NCBI RefSeq assembly: GCF_051348905.1
Contig: NC_135236.1
Location: 667,340,389-667,404,388 of the forward strand
From: Ranitomeya variabilis
Lineage: Eukaryota; Chordata; Amphibia; Anura; Dendrobatidae
Length of the DNA: 64,000 bases
Direction: 5' to 3'
The position numbers and the translations under genes are program-made. The notes below the pieces were generated by a model, which saw only the letters and a program-made list of their open reading frames with translations, ran no database searches and was not told the origin of the DNA. This document shows positions 11,301 to 20,331 of the stretch, one piece after another; within the stretch, counting starts at the first letter, position 1; the number at the start of each line of letters is the position of its first letter.

Positions 11301-12842
11301 TTTTAGGCTCTAGACTAAAGGAAAAGAACCTGCTAGCTCCTGGTACCAGTTTTTCATGGTACAGAAGCAGAGAAAAGGAATTCCTTCCATACTTTTCTCA
11401 AGACGGCGATCTAGTGTATTGCAGTGATGTTCCTGAGCTGATGGAAAAATGTAATGTTGAGTACAATGTGAGAGAGTGCAGACTTGTTATTGATTCATTA
11501 AAAAAATGTGAACGCTGTGCTACTGCACAATGACAGCAAGCTACTGCACAATGACAGCGAGTATGCTTCAGTTCCTGTAGGACATTCTGGGCACTTGAAG
11601 AAAAGCTTTGAGAATTTAGACTTTATTCTTAGTCCATGCTTTTTGTGTGAATGGGACAACAAGGCTAGGACTCATCAAAAAAGTGGGACAATGAGAGCAT
11701 CTTTGCTACCTGAACTCAAGAACATAGTTTTGGAAAGTTTTAGTTGATCCCACTAAAGTTCTCCTGCCACCACTCCACATTAAGCTTGGACTGATGAAGC
11801 TGTTTGTGAAAGCTGAACCGAAAGAAGGAAAGACTTTTAAGGGCCTGTGTATCAAGTTTCAGGGACTGTCCGAAGCAAAACTGAAGGAAGGCATTTTTGT
11901 GGGTCCAGATATTCGAAAACTCATATAGGATGACATGTTCAAAAGATCCAAAATGTAAATCCATCGTGGAGAACATGCTGAAACATTTCAAAGCTTTGGG
12001 TTGTCTGATGAATTTCAAGTTACGTTTTTTACATTCCCATTTGGACTATTTTTCATCAAGATATCAAGGAGATGGAACGTGAACATGATGGGGACTTCAA
12101 TACATTTTTATATGTAATATTTCTGGCTTCAATAAAGATTTTTCTTGTTTATCTTGTACGGAATTTCACGCATGTTTAGTGCAAAATCCATACGTGATGA
12201 TTCAAAATATTTGTGTTTTTTTTTTTTTTTTAAATCGGGATATAAGAAGACATAAAAATGAGTCATTGGATTGGAAAAAAATTTAATAAACCCAAATTTT
12301 GCATGCCTGTGTAATCAGCGGGGGTTATATACCAATAGTGGAAGGAAAAGAAGATTCCAGTATTTCAGAAGATAAGTGAGTCTATACTGTGGAATTTAGG
12401 GATTTATTTATAATATTAAAATATTTTATTTTTTTTGTTTTTTTTTTTCACCTCTCAGCTCCAGGTTGCAACTTTGCTCTCTCGGGTCTTCCATCTTCTG
12501 ATGACACATAAGGTACAGTGCTTACTTACATTACTTATTTCATGTTCTTCTCGGGTCACCTTGAAAACTGCGTTCAGCATTCAGCTCTCCATACACATAA
12601 GTCTGCATCCTGAGCGTTAACAGGAAGTCAGCAGGATGTCGTATGGAGCTCAGAATGTGATTGGAGTAAAATTATATTTTTGTTTGTTATTTTATTTCCA
12701 GGTGAAGCTTGAGAGTAACTTTGCCTCCATCGTCTTTGCCATTTTGGTTTTGGAAGGACTTGGCCGCTCGCTGGACCCGGAGATCGATATACTGGAGGCA
12801 GCCAAGCCTCTGCTGGTAAAGAGTGCTGCGTCTCTGATCTAG
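5305..12842 (+). CDS. ADCK2: ADCK2, aarF-domain atypical kinase (8 coding exons)
   Basis: Mitochondrial UbiB-family protein kinase-like protein, linked in vertebrates to coenzyme Q and fatty-acid metabolism. Coding exons: 5305-6198, 7676-7822, 8044-8172, 8792-8887, 9788-10039, 10183-10311, 12459-12512 and 12702-12842. All introns are GT-AG and phase 0, and the exons sum to 613 codons, close to human ADCK2 (626). The basic, Cys-rich N-terminus fits a mitochondrial leader, and a hydrophobic stretch lies at about residues 105-138. UbiB signatures are the KxGQ motif (KLGQ, 151-154), the nucleotide-binding loop (GSGCVAQVY, 211-219), VAVK with Lys298 as the last codon of exon 1, the catalytic loop HADLHPGN (430-437) and the metal-binding DAG (480-482). 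The start has A at -3. I see no broken motif, and the gene appears functional. Family identity is from recalled human protein similarity. Confidence 0.96.
6199..9787 (+). other. ADCK2 introns 1-4: contents
   Basis: Intron 1 (6199-7675) has an AAAGGGGTTTTCC MITE core at 6497-6509. Intron 2 (7823-8043) is short and plain. Intron 3 (8173-8791) has a CAGTTTCCCTCTAGTGCCTC block shared with positions 388-440. Intron 4 (8888-9787) has an inverted pair, CCACTAGGGGGAGCTCACTG near 9386 against CAGTTAGCTCCCTCTAGTGG near 9446, a small fold-back of a frog repeat family. No extra exons are seen. Confidence 0.55.
10840..11120 (+). mobile_element. Tc1-like element fragment in ADCK2 intron 6
   Basis: TACAGTCATGTCCAATACTG at 10840 matches the form of Tc1-family terminal repeats (TACAGTCATGGCC...). 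It is followed by typical Tc1 non-coding sequence, including TCTTACATCTCTCAACTGG. A segment near 10945-11042 ending GTGACAGGTTCCCTTTAA looks like a separate frog MITE inserted into it. No transposase frame is seen. Confidence 0.5.
11121..12136 (+). pseudogene. Decayed mobile-element gene, unnamed family
   Basis: Broken frames, in order, carry motifs I recall from a widespread multi-copy animal protein family: LGSRLKEKNLLAPGTSFSWY, FSQDGDLVYC, VLLHN plus VPVGHS, CFLCEWD, LLPPLHIKLGLMK and GIFVGPDIRKL. Family members typically end in a RYQGRWN block, whose weak trace is visible near 12065. The copy is interrupted several times and lies in the sense direction inside ADCK2 intron 6. An AATAAA at 12131-12136 may be its own poly(A) signal. 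I cannot name the superfamily, and intact relatives are usually labelled uncharacterised. It is not a host exon: ADCK2 splices cleanly around it. Confidence 0.6.
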
Positions 12843-12938
12843 ACAAGACCCGGACGCTAGAGACGTCTGGAGATTCTTATTCCTTCCTTAGATGGCTGAC
12901 ACAGAGGACGTTTTTCTAACTCATGATGATTATGTTTT

Positions 12939-12944
12939 AATAAA
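12939..12944 (+). terminator. ADCK2 poly(A) signal
   Basis: AATAAA lies about 97 bp after the ADCK2 stop, within the 3' UTR segment that is repeated at the start of every array unit. The other copies read AATAAG, so they probably no longer act as poly(A) signals. Confidence 0.75.
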
Positions 12945-13509
12945 AAAAACAACAAAGCAAAACCGGCATCAGACTTTTTTGTGATCATTACAGACCAGAT
13001 TCATGCTCCTATTTTGGTGGTTCATCCAGAGCTTTCTGGTTTATAAACAGAAAACCAAAACTACAGTAATATAAACATGCTGGAAGATCGGTCAGCGAGA
13101 CGCAGCATCACTAAGGGGCGCTCGCTGAATATAGACCTACAGTCACCTCCTATTTTGTGTTGGCTAGAGATGGGCGGATCAGGCAAAATTCCAAATCTCC
13201 TCTTCGTGTGGATTTTCCCGAGTCGTTTGATTTTCTTCGGAGAAGTTATTCTCCACAAATTGAATGCCCCTTATTATGTTTAGGGTTTTTCAGACCCCAG
13301 AACATAATGTAATATGTAAAAAAAAAAAAAAATCCTTTATACCTCTCCAGACCGTCTGCTCTTCGCTGTCACCTGTCCGGTTCTCTCCACATCTTCAGAT
13401 CACCGTTATTAAAGTTGTATTGTGGCTAGGACCAGATGGGAATGTGGAGGGACCGGAGAGGAGAGCGGTGAGGTGAGGATAAGGATTATTTTTATTTTCA
13501 GCACATTGA
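12945..13509. other. Unit A leader, no gene
   Basis: Non-coding sequence is shared with units B (about 21860-22430), C (30475-31030) and D (45125-45690). Recognisable shared blocks are AACCGGCATCAGAC and CGCTCGCTGAATATAGACCT. Nothing coding is seen. Confidence 0.6.
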
Positions 13510-13960
13510 TGGACTTTTACAGTTCTGAGAAATGCTGGCCAGTGGACACCATTGTTCTGAATCTGTGCGGAAGCAAATTACAAAAAGCCTTGGAGGAACT
13601 ATCAATTCTCAGTGCTACGTAGAGATGCTGGAAGCTCGAACTTCCAGAATCAGGGCAGAGAAGAGGACAACTTTTTGCTTGAAATATGATAACATCAAGC
13701 CCCATACCTCCGAGAACGTTGCAAAATTTGGCTGGACTGTCCTACCATATCCACCGTATAGTCCAGATTTGGTGCCATTGGACTTCGATTCCTTTGGTGG
13801 ACTACGTGGGCAACATTTTCCAAAAAATGCTGCCATTGCAGGTGTAGAAGAGTGGATACCTCTGATGGTTCAGATTTTTACTACCGCGGCATGCAGGCTG
13901 TTTTTCGTTGCTGGCTATAATGTATAACCTCTGGTGGTGACATGGTGGAGCTGAAATCTT
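13510..13960 (+). mobile_element. Mariner transposase fragment (unit A)
   Basis: This decayed 3' part of a mariner (SETMAR-like) transposase gene shows the catalytic-core motif YDNIKPHT (HDNARPHT in intact relatives), YPPYSPDLVPLDF carrying the last catalytic Asp, RGQHF and a residual GMQAVF-type C-terminus. The reading frame is interrupted. The same fragment sits at the same place in all four units, so it predates the array. Confidence 0.8.
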
Positions 13961-14649
13961 GCTCTATTCAACTACGTTCTTATGTTCTCTGTATCTGTTG
14001 AAGTTTCCACGTTAATAAACAGGAGGCATTACTTTCGAAGCATCCCTTGTACATGGTTTTTACTCCCTCTCACCTTATGGTGATTCTCTAAAAATACGAC
14101 GTTAAAACCTGCAGCTGCATCCCCCTCCTCAAGGGTCCACTATTTACCATTTACGCTAGTTGGACTTTTTGGGATGTTCTTCAGTCTGCAGGGAGGAAAG
14201 GGGGAACCTACAAGCTCCTGGAAGATGAGGAAGATAATGCTGCAGTTCTTATAAGACATATATAAAGCTTTGTGTTCTACAGATTTATACAAAAAATTCA
14301 TATTGATAGATACCCTTTAATATTACACCCTCCTTTATCATGGACCCCTGAAGGTAAGATGTTGGCAGTAGCCTCAATGCTGGGGCCCTAAAGTGATTAA
14401 GCTACTGGATAACCCCTTTAAGGGATATTTATACCCATTGGGACAATATACAAAAAGTACCTCATGCTCGGGGCGTTCTTTTACTAGAAAAAGCCAGCTC
14501 ACCAAAGCGATATGTTCTCCTCTGTAGTTCGGAACAATGACCCTGCCAATAACGGATACAAGTGAGGAGACAGTAATGGATCCAGCTCGAATGGAGGAAA
14601 ATCCTAAACTTTTATTTCCAGATTGTAAAATCATAAATAATTACATCCA
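13961..14649. other. Spacer in unit A
   Basis: Shared non-coding sequence. Near 14382 the unit jumps from GCCTCAATGC to GGGGCCCTAAAGTG and keeps only the right end of a Harbinger-like MITE that is complete in units B, C and D. Confidence 0.5.
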
Positions 14650-14830
14650 AGGACTGTCCATAAAAGATATCACTGATGGAACTGGAGAGGATCTGCAAGG
14701 AAGAATGCCAGAGGATCCCTCAATCCAGGGGTGAAAAACTTGTTGCATCATTCCCAAGAAGACTCATGGCTGTACTAGCTCAAAAGGGGCTTCTACTCAA
14801 TACTGAGCAAAGGGTCTGAAGACTTATGAC

Positions 14831-15498
14831 TAGTGTTGAGCGATACCTTCCGATATGCAAAGGTATCGGTATCGGATTGGATCGGCCGATATCCAAAAAA
14901 TATCGGATATCGCCTATACCGATACCCGATACCAATGCATATCAATGGGACACAAAGTATCGGAATGGTTCCCAGGGTCTGAAGGAGAGGAAACTCTCCT
15001 TCAGGCCCTGGGATCCATATTCATGTACAAAATAAAGAATAAAAATAAAAAATATTGATATACTCACCCCTCCGGCGGCCCCTGCTCTTAGCAGTGCCTC
15101 CGTTCCTAAGAATGCAGGGTAAAGGACCTTCGATGATGTCGCGGCTTGTGATTGGTCGCGTGACCGCTCATGTGACCACTCACGCGACCAATCACAAGCC
15201 GCGACGTCATCGAAGGTCCTTCACCCCTGCATTCTTAGGAACGGAGGCACAGCTAAGAGCAGGGGCCGCCGGAGGGGTGAGTATATCAATATTTTTTATT
15301 TTTATTATTTATTTTTTACATGAATATGGATCCCAGGTCCTGAAGGAGAGTCTCCTCTCCTCCAGACCCTGCGAACCATACGCACCGCACACTTCCGATT
15401 TCCGATATCACAAAAATATCGGAACTCGGTATCGGAATTCCGATACCGCAAGTATCGGCCGATACCCGATACTTGCGGTATCGGAATGCTCAACACTA
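14831..15498. mobile_element. hAT-type palindromic MITE, present only in unit A
   Basis: The 668-bp element begins TAGTGTTGAGCG and ends with the inverse GCTCAACACTA. It is rich in GATA/TATC-type palindromes (repeated TATCGG and CCGATA) and has a second inner inverted pair around 15130-15230. Direct 8-bp repeats CTTATGAC flank it at 14823-14830 and 15499-15506. Units B and C show the uninterrupted CTTATGACC/CTTATGGCC site, so insertion followed the split of the units. Confidence 0.9.
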
Positions 15499-15788
15499 CT
15501 TATGACCATGTGATATTTCAGTTTTTCTTCTCTAATAAATTTGCAAAAATTTCTACATTTCTGTTTTTTCTCAGTCAAGATGGGGTGCAGTGTACATTAA
15601 TGAGAAAAAAATGAACCTTTTTTGAATTTACCAAATGGCTGCAATGAAACAAAGAGTGAAAATGTACAGGTGTCTGAATACTTTCCGAACCCACAAAAAT
15701 ATAAGAAAAAATTCATCAGCTCACCCTTGAATTGTCCACAGCAGGTGCAGTTATCCACGAAGGTGCATGGAATAACGTTCAAGCCCAC

Positions 15789-16063
15789 ATGCAAAATAAA
15801 TCCCTAATGATCCAGCACATCTTCTTGATAATAAAAAAACTTTTACTTTATTCAAATCCTCTTAAAAACATTGTTGGAGATCAAGACAGAATGGGATAGC
15901 TAGTCCCACATGAGAATAAAACTTTACGTGTTTCGACCCATGTGTGGGTCCTAATCATAATGATTATCACTGATCTCCAACAATGTTTTTTTGAGGCTTT
16001 GAATAAAGTAAATGTTTTTTATTATCGATAAGGTGTGCTGGATCATTATAGATTTACTTTCCA
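15789..16063. mobile_element. Fold-back with hammerhead-like core upstream of TRIM copy 1
   Basis: Inverted arms of about 95 bp (left 15789-15885, right 15965-16063) include GTTGGAGATCA/TGATCTCCAAC and AATAAAGTAAA-like runs. They flank a core that reads on the minus strand GGACCCACACATGGGTCGAAAC: a hairpin closed directly before GAAAC, as in hammerhead ribozymes of Penelope-like elements. The CUGANGA half is degenerate here, so activity is unlikely. The same element lies before all four TRIM genes. Confidence 0.55.
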
Positions 16064-16148
16064 TACCCACTGTATGTTCCACAAAATAGTGGCGTGCAAC
16101 TGTCATTAAGGGGTTAATGAAATGGGTGTAACAACAACTCTGGGTGAG

Positions 16149-16188
16149 GTAAGTTCAGTTTCATTTCTTCTTCCTTCTCCTGTCAGCC
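16149..16188 (+). promoter_or_regulatory. TRIM copy 1: 3' splice site and IRF-like site before ATG
   Basis: A pyrimidine-rich run ending TCCTGTCAG directly precedes CCATGG, a textbook 3' splice site that places the whole coding region in one exon behind a 5' non-coding exon. Within it AGTTTCATTTC (16157-16167; minus GAAATGAAACT) contains the IRF core AANNGAAA but with 1-bp spacing instead of the 2 bp of a canonical ISRE. A GAG|GTAAGT donor-like site at 16146-16154 is too close to form an intron with this acceptor. Confidence 0.5.
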
Positions 16189-17796
16189 ATGGCATCTGCT
16201 GATCTGAGGGACGAGCTGCTCTGCTCCATCTGTTTATCTATTTTTAAGGACCCTGTAATGCTGAGATGTGGACACAACTTCTGCCGGGTCTGTATTGGTC
16301 GTGTGCTGGATACACAGGACGAGTCTGGAGTTTATTCCTGTCCTGACTGCAGAGAAGAGTTTCAGGAGCGGCCGGCACTGATGAGGAACATAAATCTCCA
16401 TAATGTCGCAGAACGTTTCCTGATTACTCAGCAAGAACAAGAGGAGATCACCGGGATCTGCTGCACTTACTGTGTGGACTCTCCGGTACCTGCTGTTAGA
16501 TCCTGTCTACACTGTGAGGCTTCTCTGTGTGATAAACACCTGAGATCTCACAGCAAATCACCAGAACACGTCTTATCTGATCCCAGCACTTCTCTGGAGA
16601 AAAGGAAATGTTCTGTCCATAAGAAAATCTTGGAATATTACTGCACTGAGGACGCTGCTTGTATCTGTGTCTATTGTTCAGCAGGAGAACATCGAGGACA
16701 TCAGGTGGAGATTCTGGAAGAGGCCTCTGAGAAGAAGAAGGAGAAACTGAGAAATGTCCTCCAGAAACTGATCACAAAGACAGAGGAGACTGAGGAAAGA
16801 GTCCGGAGTCTGGAGGAGCGCAGGAGAAAAGCTCAAGAAAAAGCAGCTGGAGAAGTCGAGAGAGTCACTGCCCTGTGTACAGACATCAGGAGACGGGTGG
16901 ACGACCTGGAGAAGAAGGTCCTGAGTGAGATCTCCAGGCAGGAAAAGGAAGAGTCACTGTCACTGTCTGCTCTGATCCATCAGCTGGAAATAAAGAAGGA
17001 CGAGCTGTCCAGGAAGATGAGACACATTGAGGAGCTGTGTAACATGACGGATCCACTGACTGTCTTACAGGATCCAGACACCGGTGACTTGTGTGATCCT
17101 GAGGAGGAGGAAGGTGATGAGAACACAGGGGGACATGATAAACAGCCCCATGATGGAGATGACCTGGATGTGGCTGTGATCTCACACACATTACAAACAT
17201 TATGTGACGTAATATCAGGTATAAGGAGCGGGATCTATGTGGAGGGTCCTGCAGACATATTACTGGATGTAACCACAGCTAATAATTATCTCCTTATATC
17301 AGACGACCTGAAAACTGCAACCTGGACAGGAGAGAATCAGAAACGTCCAGAAACAGCAGAGCGATTCCAGGATTATAATCAGGTGATGAGCAGGAGAGGA
17401 TTTACCTCAGGACGACATTACTGGGATGTGGAGAGCAGTAGATCAGTGGAGTGGAGTGTGGGGATGTGTTATCCCAGTATAGTCAGGAGGTGGTGGCAGT
17501 CAGTGATTGGAAATAATAACAAGTCCTGGGTTCTGTGGAGATTTAATAATCAGTATTCAGTGAGACATGACAGTAAAGAGATCCGGTTACCTGACAAGAT
17601 CTCCAGTGATAGAGTCAGGATATGTCTGGATTACGAGGCCGGGCAGTTGTCCTTTTATGAGCTGTGTGACCCCATCAGACACTTACACACCTTCACTGCC
17701 ACCTTCTCCGAGCCCCTTCATGCTGTATTATATGTATATTGGAGAAAGAATAATGGAAGCTATGAGGATAATATCTGGATGAGGATTACAGGATAG
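16189..17796 (+). CDS. TRIM25-like RING E3 ligase, array copy 1
   Basis: A complete 535-aa tripartite-motif protein in a single exon, probably a cytoplasmic RING E3 ubiquitin ligase of the C-IV (PRY/SPRY) class. RING C3HC4: C12, C15, C27, H29, C32, C35, C51, C54. B-box 1: C92, C95, C106, C109, C114, H117, H121, H127. B-box 2: C141, H144, C152, C160, C163, H168, H171. Coiled coil at about 175-285, acidic linker at 300-327, PRY/SPRY at about 355-535 with WDVE (412-415) and LDYE. Two B-boxes plus SPRY match TRIM25 and the fish/frog TRIM expansions. The start has G at -3 and G at +4. It is closest to copy 2. Tandem TRIM expansions are usually immune-related; the target is unknown. Confidence 0.93.
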   Translation: MASADLRDELLCSICLSIFKDPVMLRCGHNFCRVCIGRVLDTQDESGVYSCPDCREEFQERPALMRNINLHNVAERFLITQQEQEEITGICCTYCVDSPVPAVRSCLHCEASLCDKHLRSHSKSPEHVLSDPSTSLEKRKCSVHKKILEYYCTEDAACICVYCSAGEHRGHQVEILEEASEKKKEKLRNVLQKLITKTEETEERVRSLEERRRKAQEKAAGEVERVTALCTDIRRRVDDLEKKVLSEISRQEKEESLSLSALIHQLEIKKDELSRKMRHIEELCNMTDPLTVLQDPDTGDLCDPEEEEGDENTGGHDKQPHDGDDLDVAVISHTLQTLCDVISGIRSGIYVEGPADILLDVTTANNYLLISDDLKTATWTGENQKRPETAERFQDYNQVMSRRGFTSGRHYWDVESSRSVEWSVGMCYPSIVRRWWQSVIGNNNKSWVLWRFNNQYSVRHDSKEIRLPDKISSDRVRICLDYEAGQLSFYELCDPIRHLHTFTATFSEPLHAVLYVYWRKNNGSYEDNIWMRITG

Positions 17797-18092
17797 GTAA
17801 TAACACCCTTTGAGGTGCTCTGTCACCATTGCAGTTGAGGACCGCACCGCTCCATATTTCATGCCTGTGCTTCTGATTTACAGTTTGGATTACCTTTGTG
17901 CCCTTGGATGATACAATCAGGGTCAGCTTTGTCTTTGTTCCATCAGAGGAGCGCAGTTGCACTGAAGCCGAACCAGAGATCAGGCAGCTTCCCACCATTG
18001 CTTACATGTTCTATTGAAAAGAGCTTGATAGACGCAGCGGTGGTCGGTAACCTAAGCACCAAGCTGTAACAATAACATTCATTAATAATGTC

Positions 18093-18098
18093 AATAAA
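18093..18098 (+). terminator. TRIM copy 1 poly(A) signal
   Basis: AATAAA about 300 bp after the stop; it is conserved in copy 2 (26731) but altered in copies 3 and 4. Confidence 0.55.
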
Positions 18099-19361
18099 TA
18101 AATTTCAGCTCCTTTCTTTTAAAGGCAGTTTGCAATTTTAACCATTTATAATGAGAATAAGACTTTAGGGTTAAGATACGGTGGGTTGTCCACCTTTAGG
18201 GACATTTTGTTTCTACTTAAATGCTTGTTTTTAGGGTTAAAATATTTTTTATCAAGTGGGTTTCATTGAAGTTTTTGCACCGTTTGGCTTTTCCAGGCTC
18301 TTTGTTTAACTTTAACTTTGTCTGTGATTATAAATCAGCTGAGAGGAGATCAGAAAATGACATAAAAGAGCCACAAACTGCCAGAATGGGTTCACAGCCA
18401 TAATAGTGCAGCACAGAGACTATGGAGGGCAAAAGGAGGAAAAGAAGGAAAGTTCCGTCCTATGAGAAAGAAATGTTACTTTTCTCAGGTGTCAGCACAG
18501 AAAACCACAATAGAAATCTACTTTGATTATTGCGTTTTTAATGCTTTTTATGTTTTGTCCCTTTTTTAGTTTTTGGTGCAGATTTGATGCAGTTTTTATG
18601 TTGTATTTTTTAGTACTGAAACACTGGGATTTTACAAATGTTTTTTACATGGGTTATTTCAGGTTTCCAAAAGAAACCTAAAGGAAATAAAAGCACCAAA
18701 AATACACAATTCAACAGCGTCATATATAAATGTTTGGTGCATATGGATGTAACTGTAGAGCCGTGCTGGGGTCCTCATGTGCGGTGAGGGGGTTGATCTC
18801 AGATACTCATATGAGCCATCATGCCTTAGTATATACTGCAGTATATTATATATGCGATTGTACCAATACAGGTTGGAGCAGGGGCTGGTTGGCAAATTTT
18901 GCCCTGGGGGAAAGCACACAGCAGTGGCCATCTTTATTAGGTTAACCTCTGGCTGCCGGAGTAATGCTGGGATGGTTGTGGTCGAATGCTGACTACATTT
19001 TCATTCCTTCTATCGGTGTCGGTGTGCCACTGAGAGAGGTGTCTGACACTAGTCGGCATGTGACCATAACTATACACATTCATATTTGCGATCATTATAC
19101 TGGGAATACAGAGGAATCCTGACAGTGTGGACAGCGCTCTATCACGATTCAGCGATCTGCAGTGTTGGAGTGATTACGGGAATTTGTCAAGATCTCTGAG
19201 AACCGTGTTGGAAACAAAGTGTGCAGCTGGTAAATTACATGTCGTCTTCAGAATTAATCCATATATTCTTCTCTAAACCTGTGCAAATGTCAGTGTAGTG
19301 TATGTCAGTGTATTAATATACTCAGGTAATGCTGCCTTCTCTGGGACCAGTGCCGTTTCGC

Positions 19362-19560
19362 TCCACTTCTCAGTGACGTCACCGCTCTGTAGAGTCTCCG
19401 GGTCACGCTGCGCTCTGTCTGACCCCGAAGTGAATGTAAGTCTGTGGAGCAAACGAACGAGGCGCATAACAAGGGTCCACAGACTCACATTGTAAAAGAT
19501 ACTTCAAGCATAAAGTGAGGTGGAGAGTCTGAAGAGCGGTGACGTCACTGAGAAGAGGAA
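19362..19560. promoter_or_regulatory. Inverted pair of CRE-containing arms (unit A)
   Basis: CTTCTCAGTGACGTCACCGC and its inverse GCGGTGACGTCACTGAGAAG enclose about 150 bp. Each holds a perfect TGACGTCA (19373-19380 and 19540-19547). The arrangement is a small fold-back and could also act as a CREB/ATF-responsive element. It is also present in B (28008-28206); the left arm is kept in C and both arms, one mutated, in D. Confidence 0.4.
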
Positions 19561-19968
19561 CAGAGCGGCGCTGGACACCGGAGAAGGCATTAAACTCCCG
19601 AAATCTTAGTCTGCGCATGCAACACATCCGGCAGCATTTTTGCCCACCACCTATCACCCCTGGGTCACCTTCTCCACCTAGCCCTGGCCCCGCAGCCTCG
19701 AATTGCCGGGACACCTTCTCCTCCCAGCCTGGCGCCCGCAGTATCGACCCACTCCTGTCACCACCGGCCTCTTTCAGCAGGAATTCTGCCTCCGGTGACC
19801 CAGGTACATCACCGCTGACCCCGGTAAGCTAAAGTAAAATCGGACTATACGACACCCCACCATTTCATTTAAAAAAATGTTTTTCCTATTTTCCTCCCCA
19901 AAATTTGGGGTGCATCTTATGGTCTCATGCATCTTATAGTCCGCAAAATAAGGTAATATACTATGACT

Positions 19969-20316
19969 TGGGAAGAAAAATATGGGAATCCAGCTCCAGG
20001 ATGTAAAATATAAAAAAATACTTTATTCAAACATTTAAAAATAGAACAAGGGCTTACAAATGACCAGCAACAAAGTTAGGGAGCAGCCATGAACAACTGA
20101 ACGCGTTTCGAACAACTGCTGTGTTCTTAGTCTTCAGTTCTATTTTTAAATGTTTGAATAAAGTATTTTTTGATATTTTACATCCTGAAGCTGGATTCCC
20201 ATATTTTTCTTCCCAAATTTTCTATGTCTTGGCAGAGATGTCTTTTCTGTGCTCGGATGATACCACCACAGCGATTTAACTTCTAATGGGTGAGCTGAAT
20301 TAACTTTTTTTTGTAT
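19969..20316. mobile_element. Fold-back with hammerhead-like core (unit A)
   Basis: The 348-bp insertion has inverted arms (GGGAATCCAGCTCCAGGATG on the left, its inverse on the right) and AATAAAGTATTTTTT runs. It is bounded by a 15-bp duplication TAATATACTATGACT at 19954-19968 and 20317-20331. On the minus strand the centre reads CTGAAGA, a hairpin (GAACA/TGTTC), then GAAACGCG at 20101-20140, which is the order of hammerhead ribozyme core segments. It shares its site with unit B. Unit D has the empty site. Probably Penelope-like in origin. Confidence 0.6.
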
Positions 20317-20331
20317 TAATATACTATGACT

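Larger units (their letters stand above)
14650..16080. mobile_element. Tc1-like transposon right end (unit A)
   Basis: The sequence CTACTCAATACTGAGCAAAG, the run AATAAATTTGCAAAAATTTC and a terminal CCATACCCACTGTA match the right-hand non-coding end of the widespread fish/frog Tc1-like elements, as recalled. It is interrupted by a hAT MITE (14831-15498) and by the fold-back element (15789-16063). No transposase is left. Confidence 0.65.
17797..19953. other. TRIM copy 1 3' UTR and shared 3' flank
   Basis: The stretch includes a probable TRIM 3' UTR with AATAAA at 18093-18098, then non-coding sequence nearly identical to 26435-28598 in unit B. Near 19838-19955 lies a GGACTATA...TATAGTCC palindrome of a common vertebrate MITE. 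The ORF at 19539-19832 is open in A and B only because the two are recent copies, and it is not called as a gene. Confidence 0.55.

Noticed and set aside
13532-13927. A host gene encoding a SETMAR-like protein
   Set aside because: Only a decayed 3' mariner fragment, repeated with the array and lacking a SET domain or 5' part.
16149-16187. A 39-bp intron between GAG|GTAAGT and CAG upstream of TRIM copy 1
   Set aside because: Too short for vertebrate splicing, and the donor is altered to GTAAAT in copies 2 and 3; only the acceptor half is considered meaningful.
16886-17200. Antisense ORFs within the TRIM coding regions (also at 25618, 34220 and 53813)
   Set aside because: Shadows of conserved coding sequence; similar in all copies because the sense strand is conserved.
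19539-19832. 97-aa Pro/Ser-rich ORF conserved between units A and B
   Set aside because: A and B are nearly identical throughout this region; the frame is not kept in unit D and ends in a palindromic MITE.
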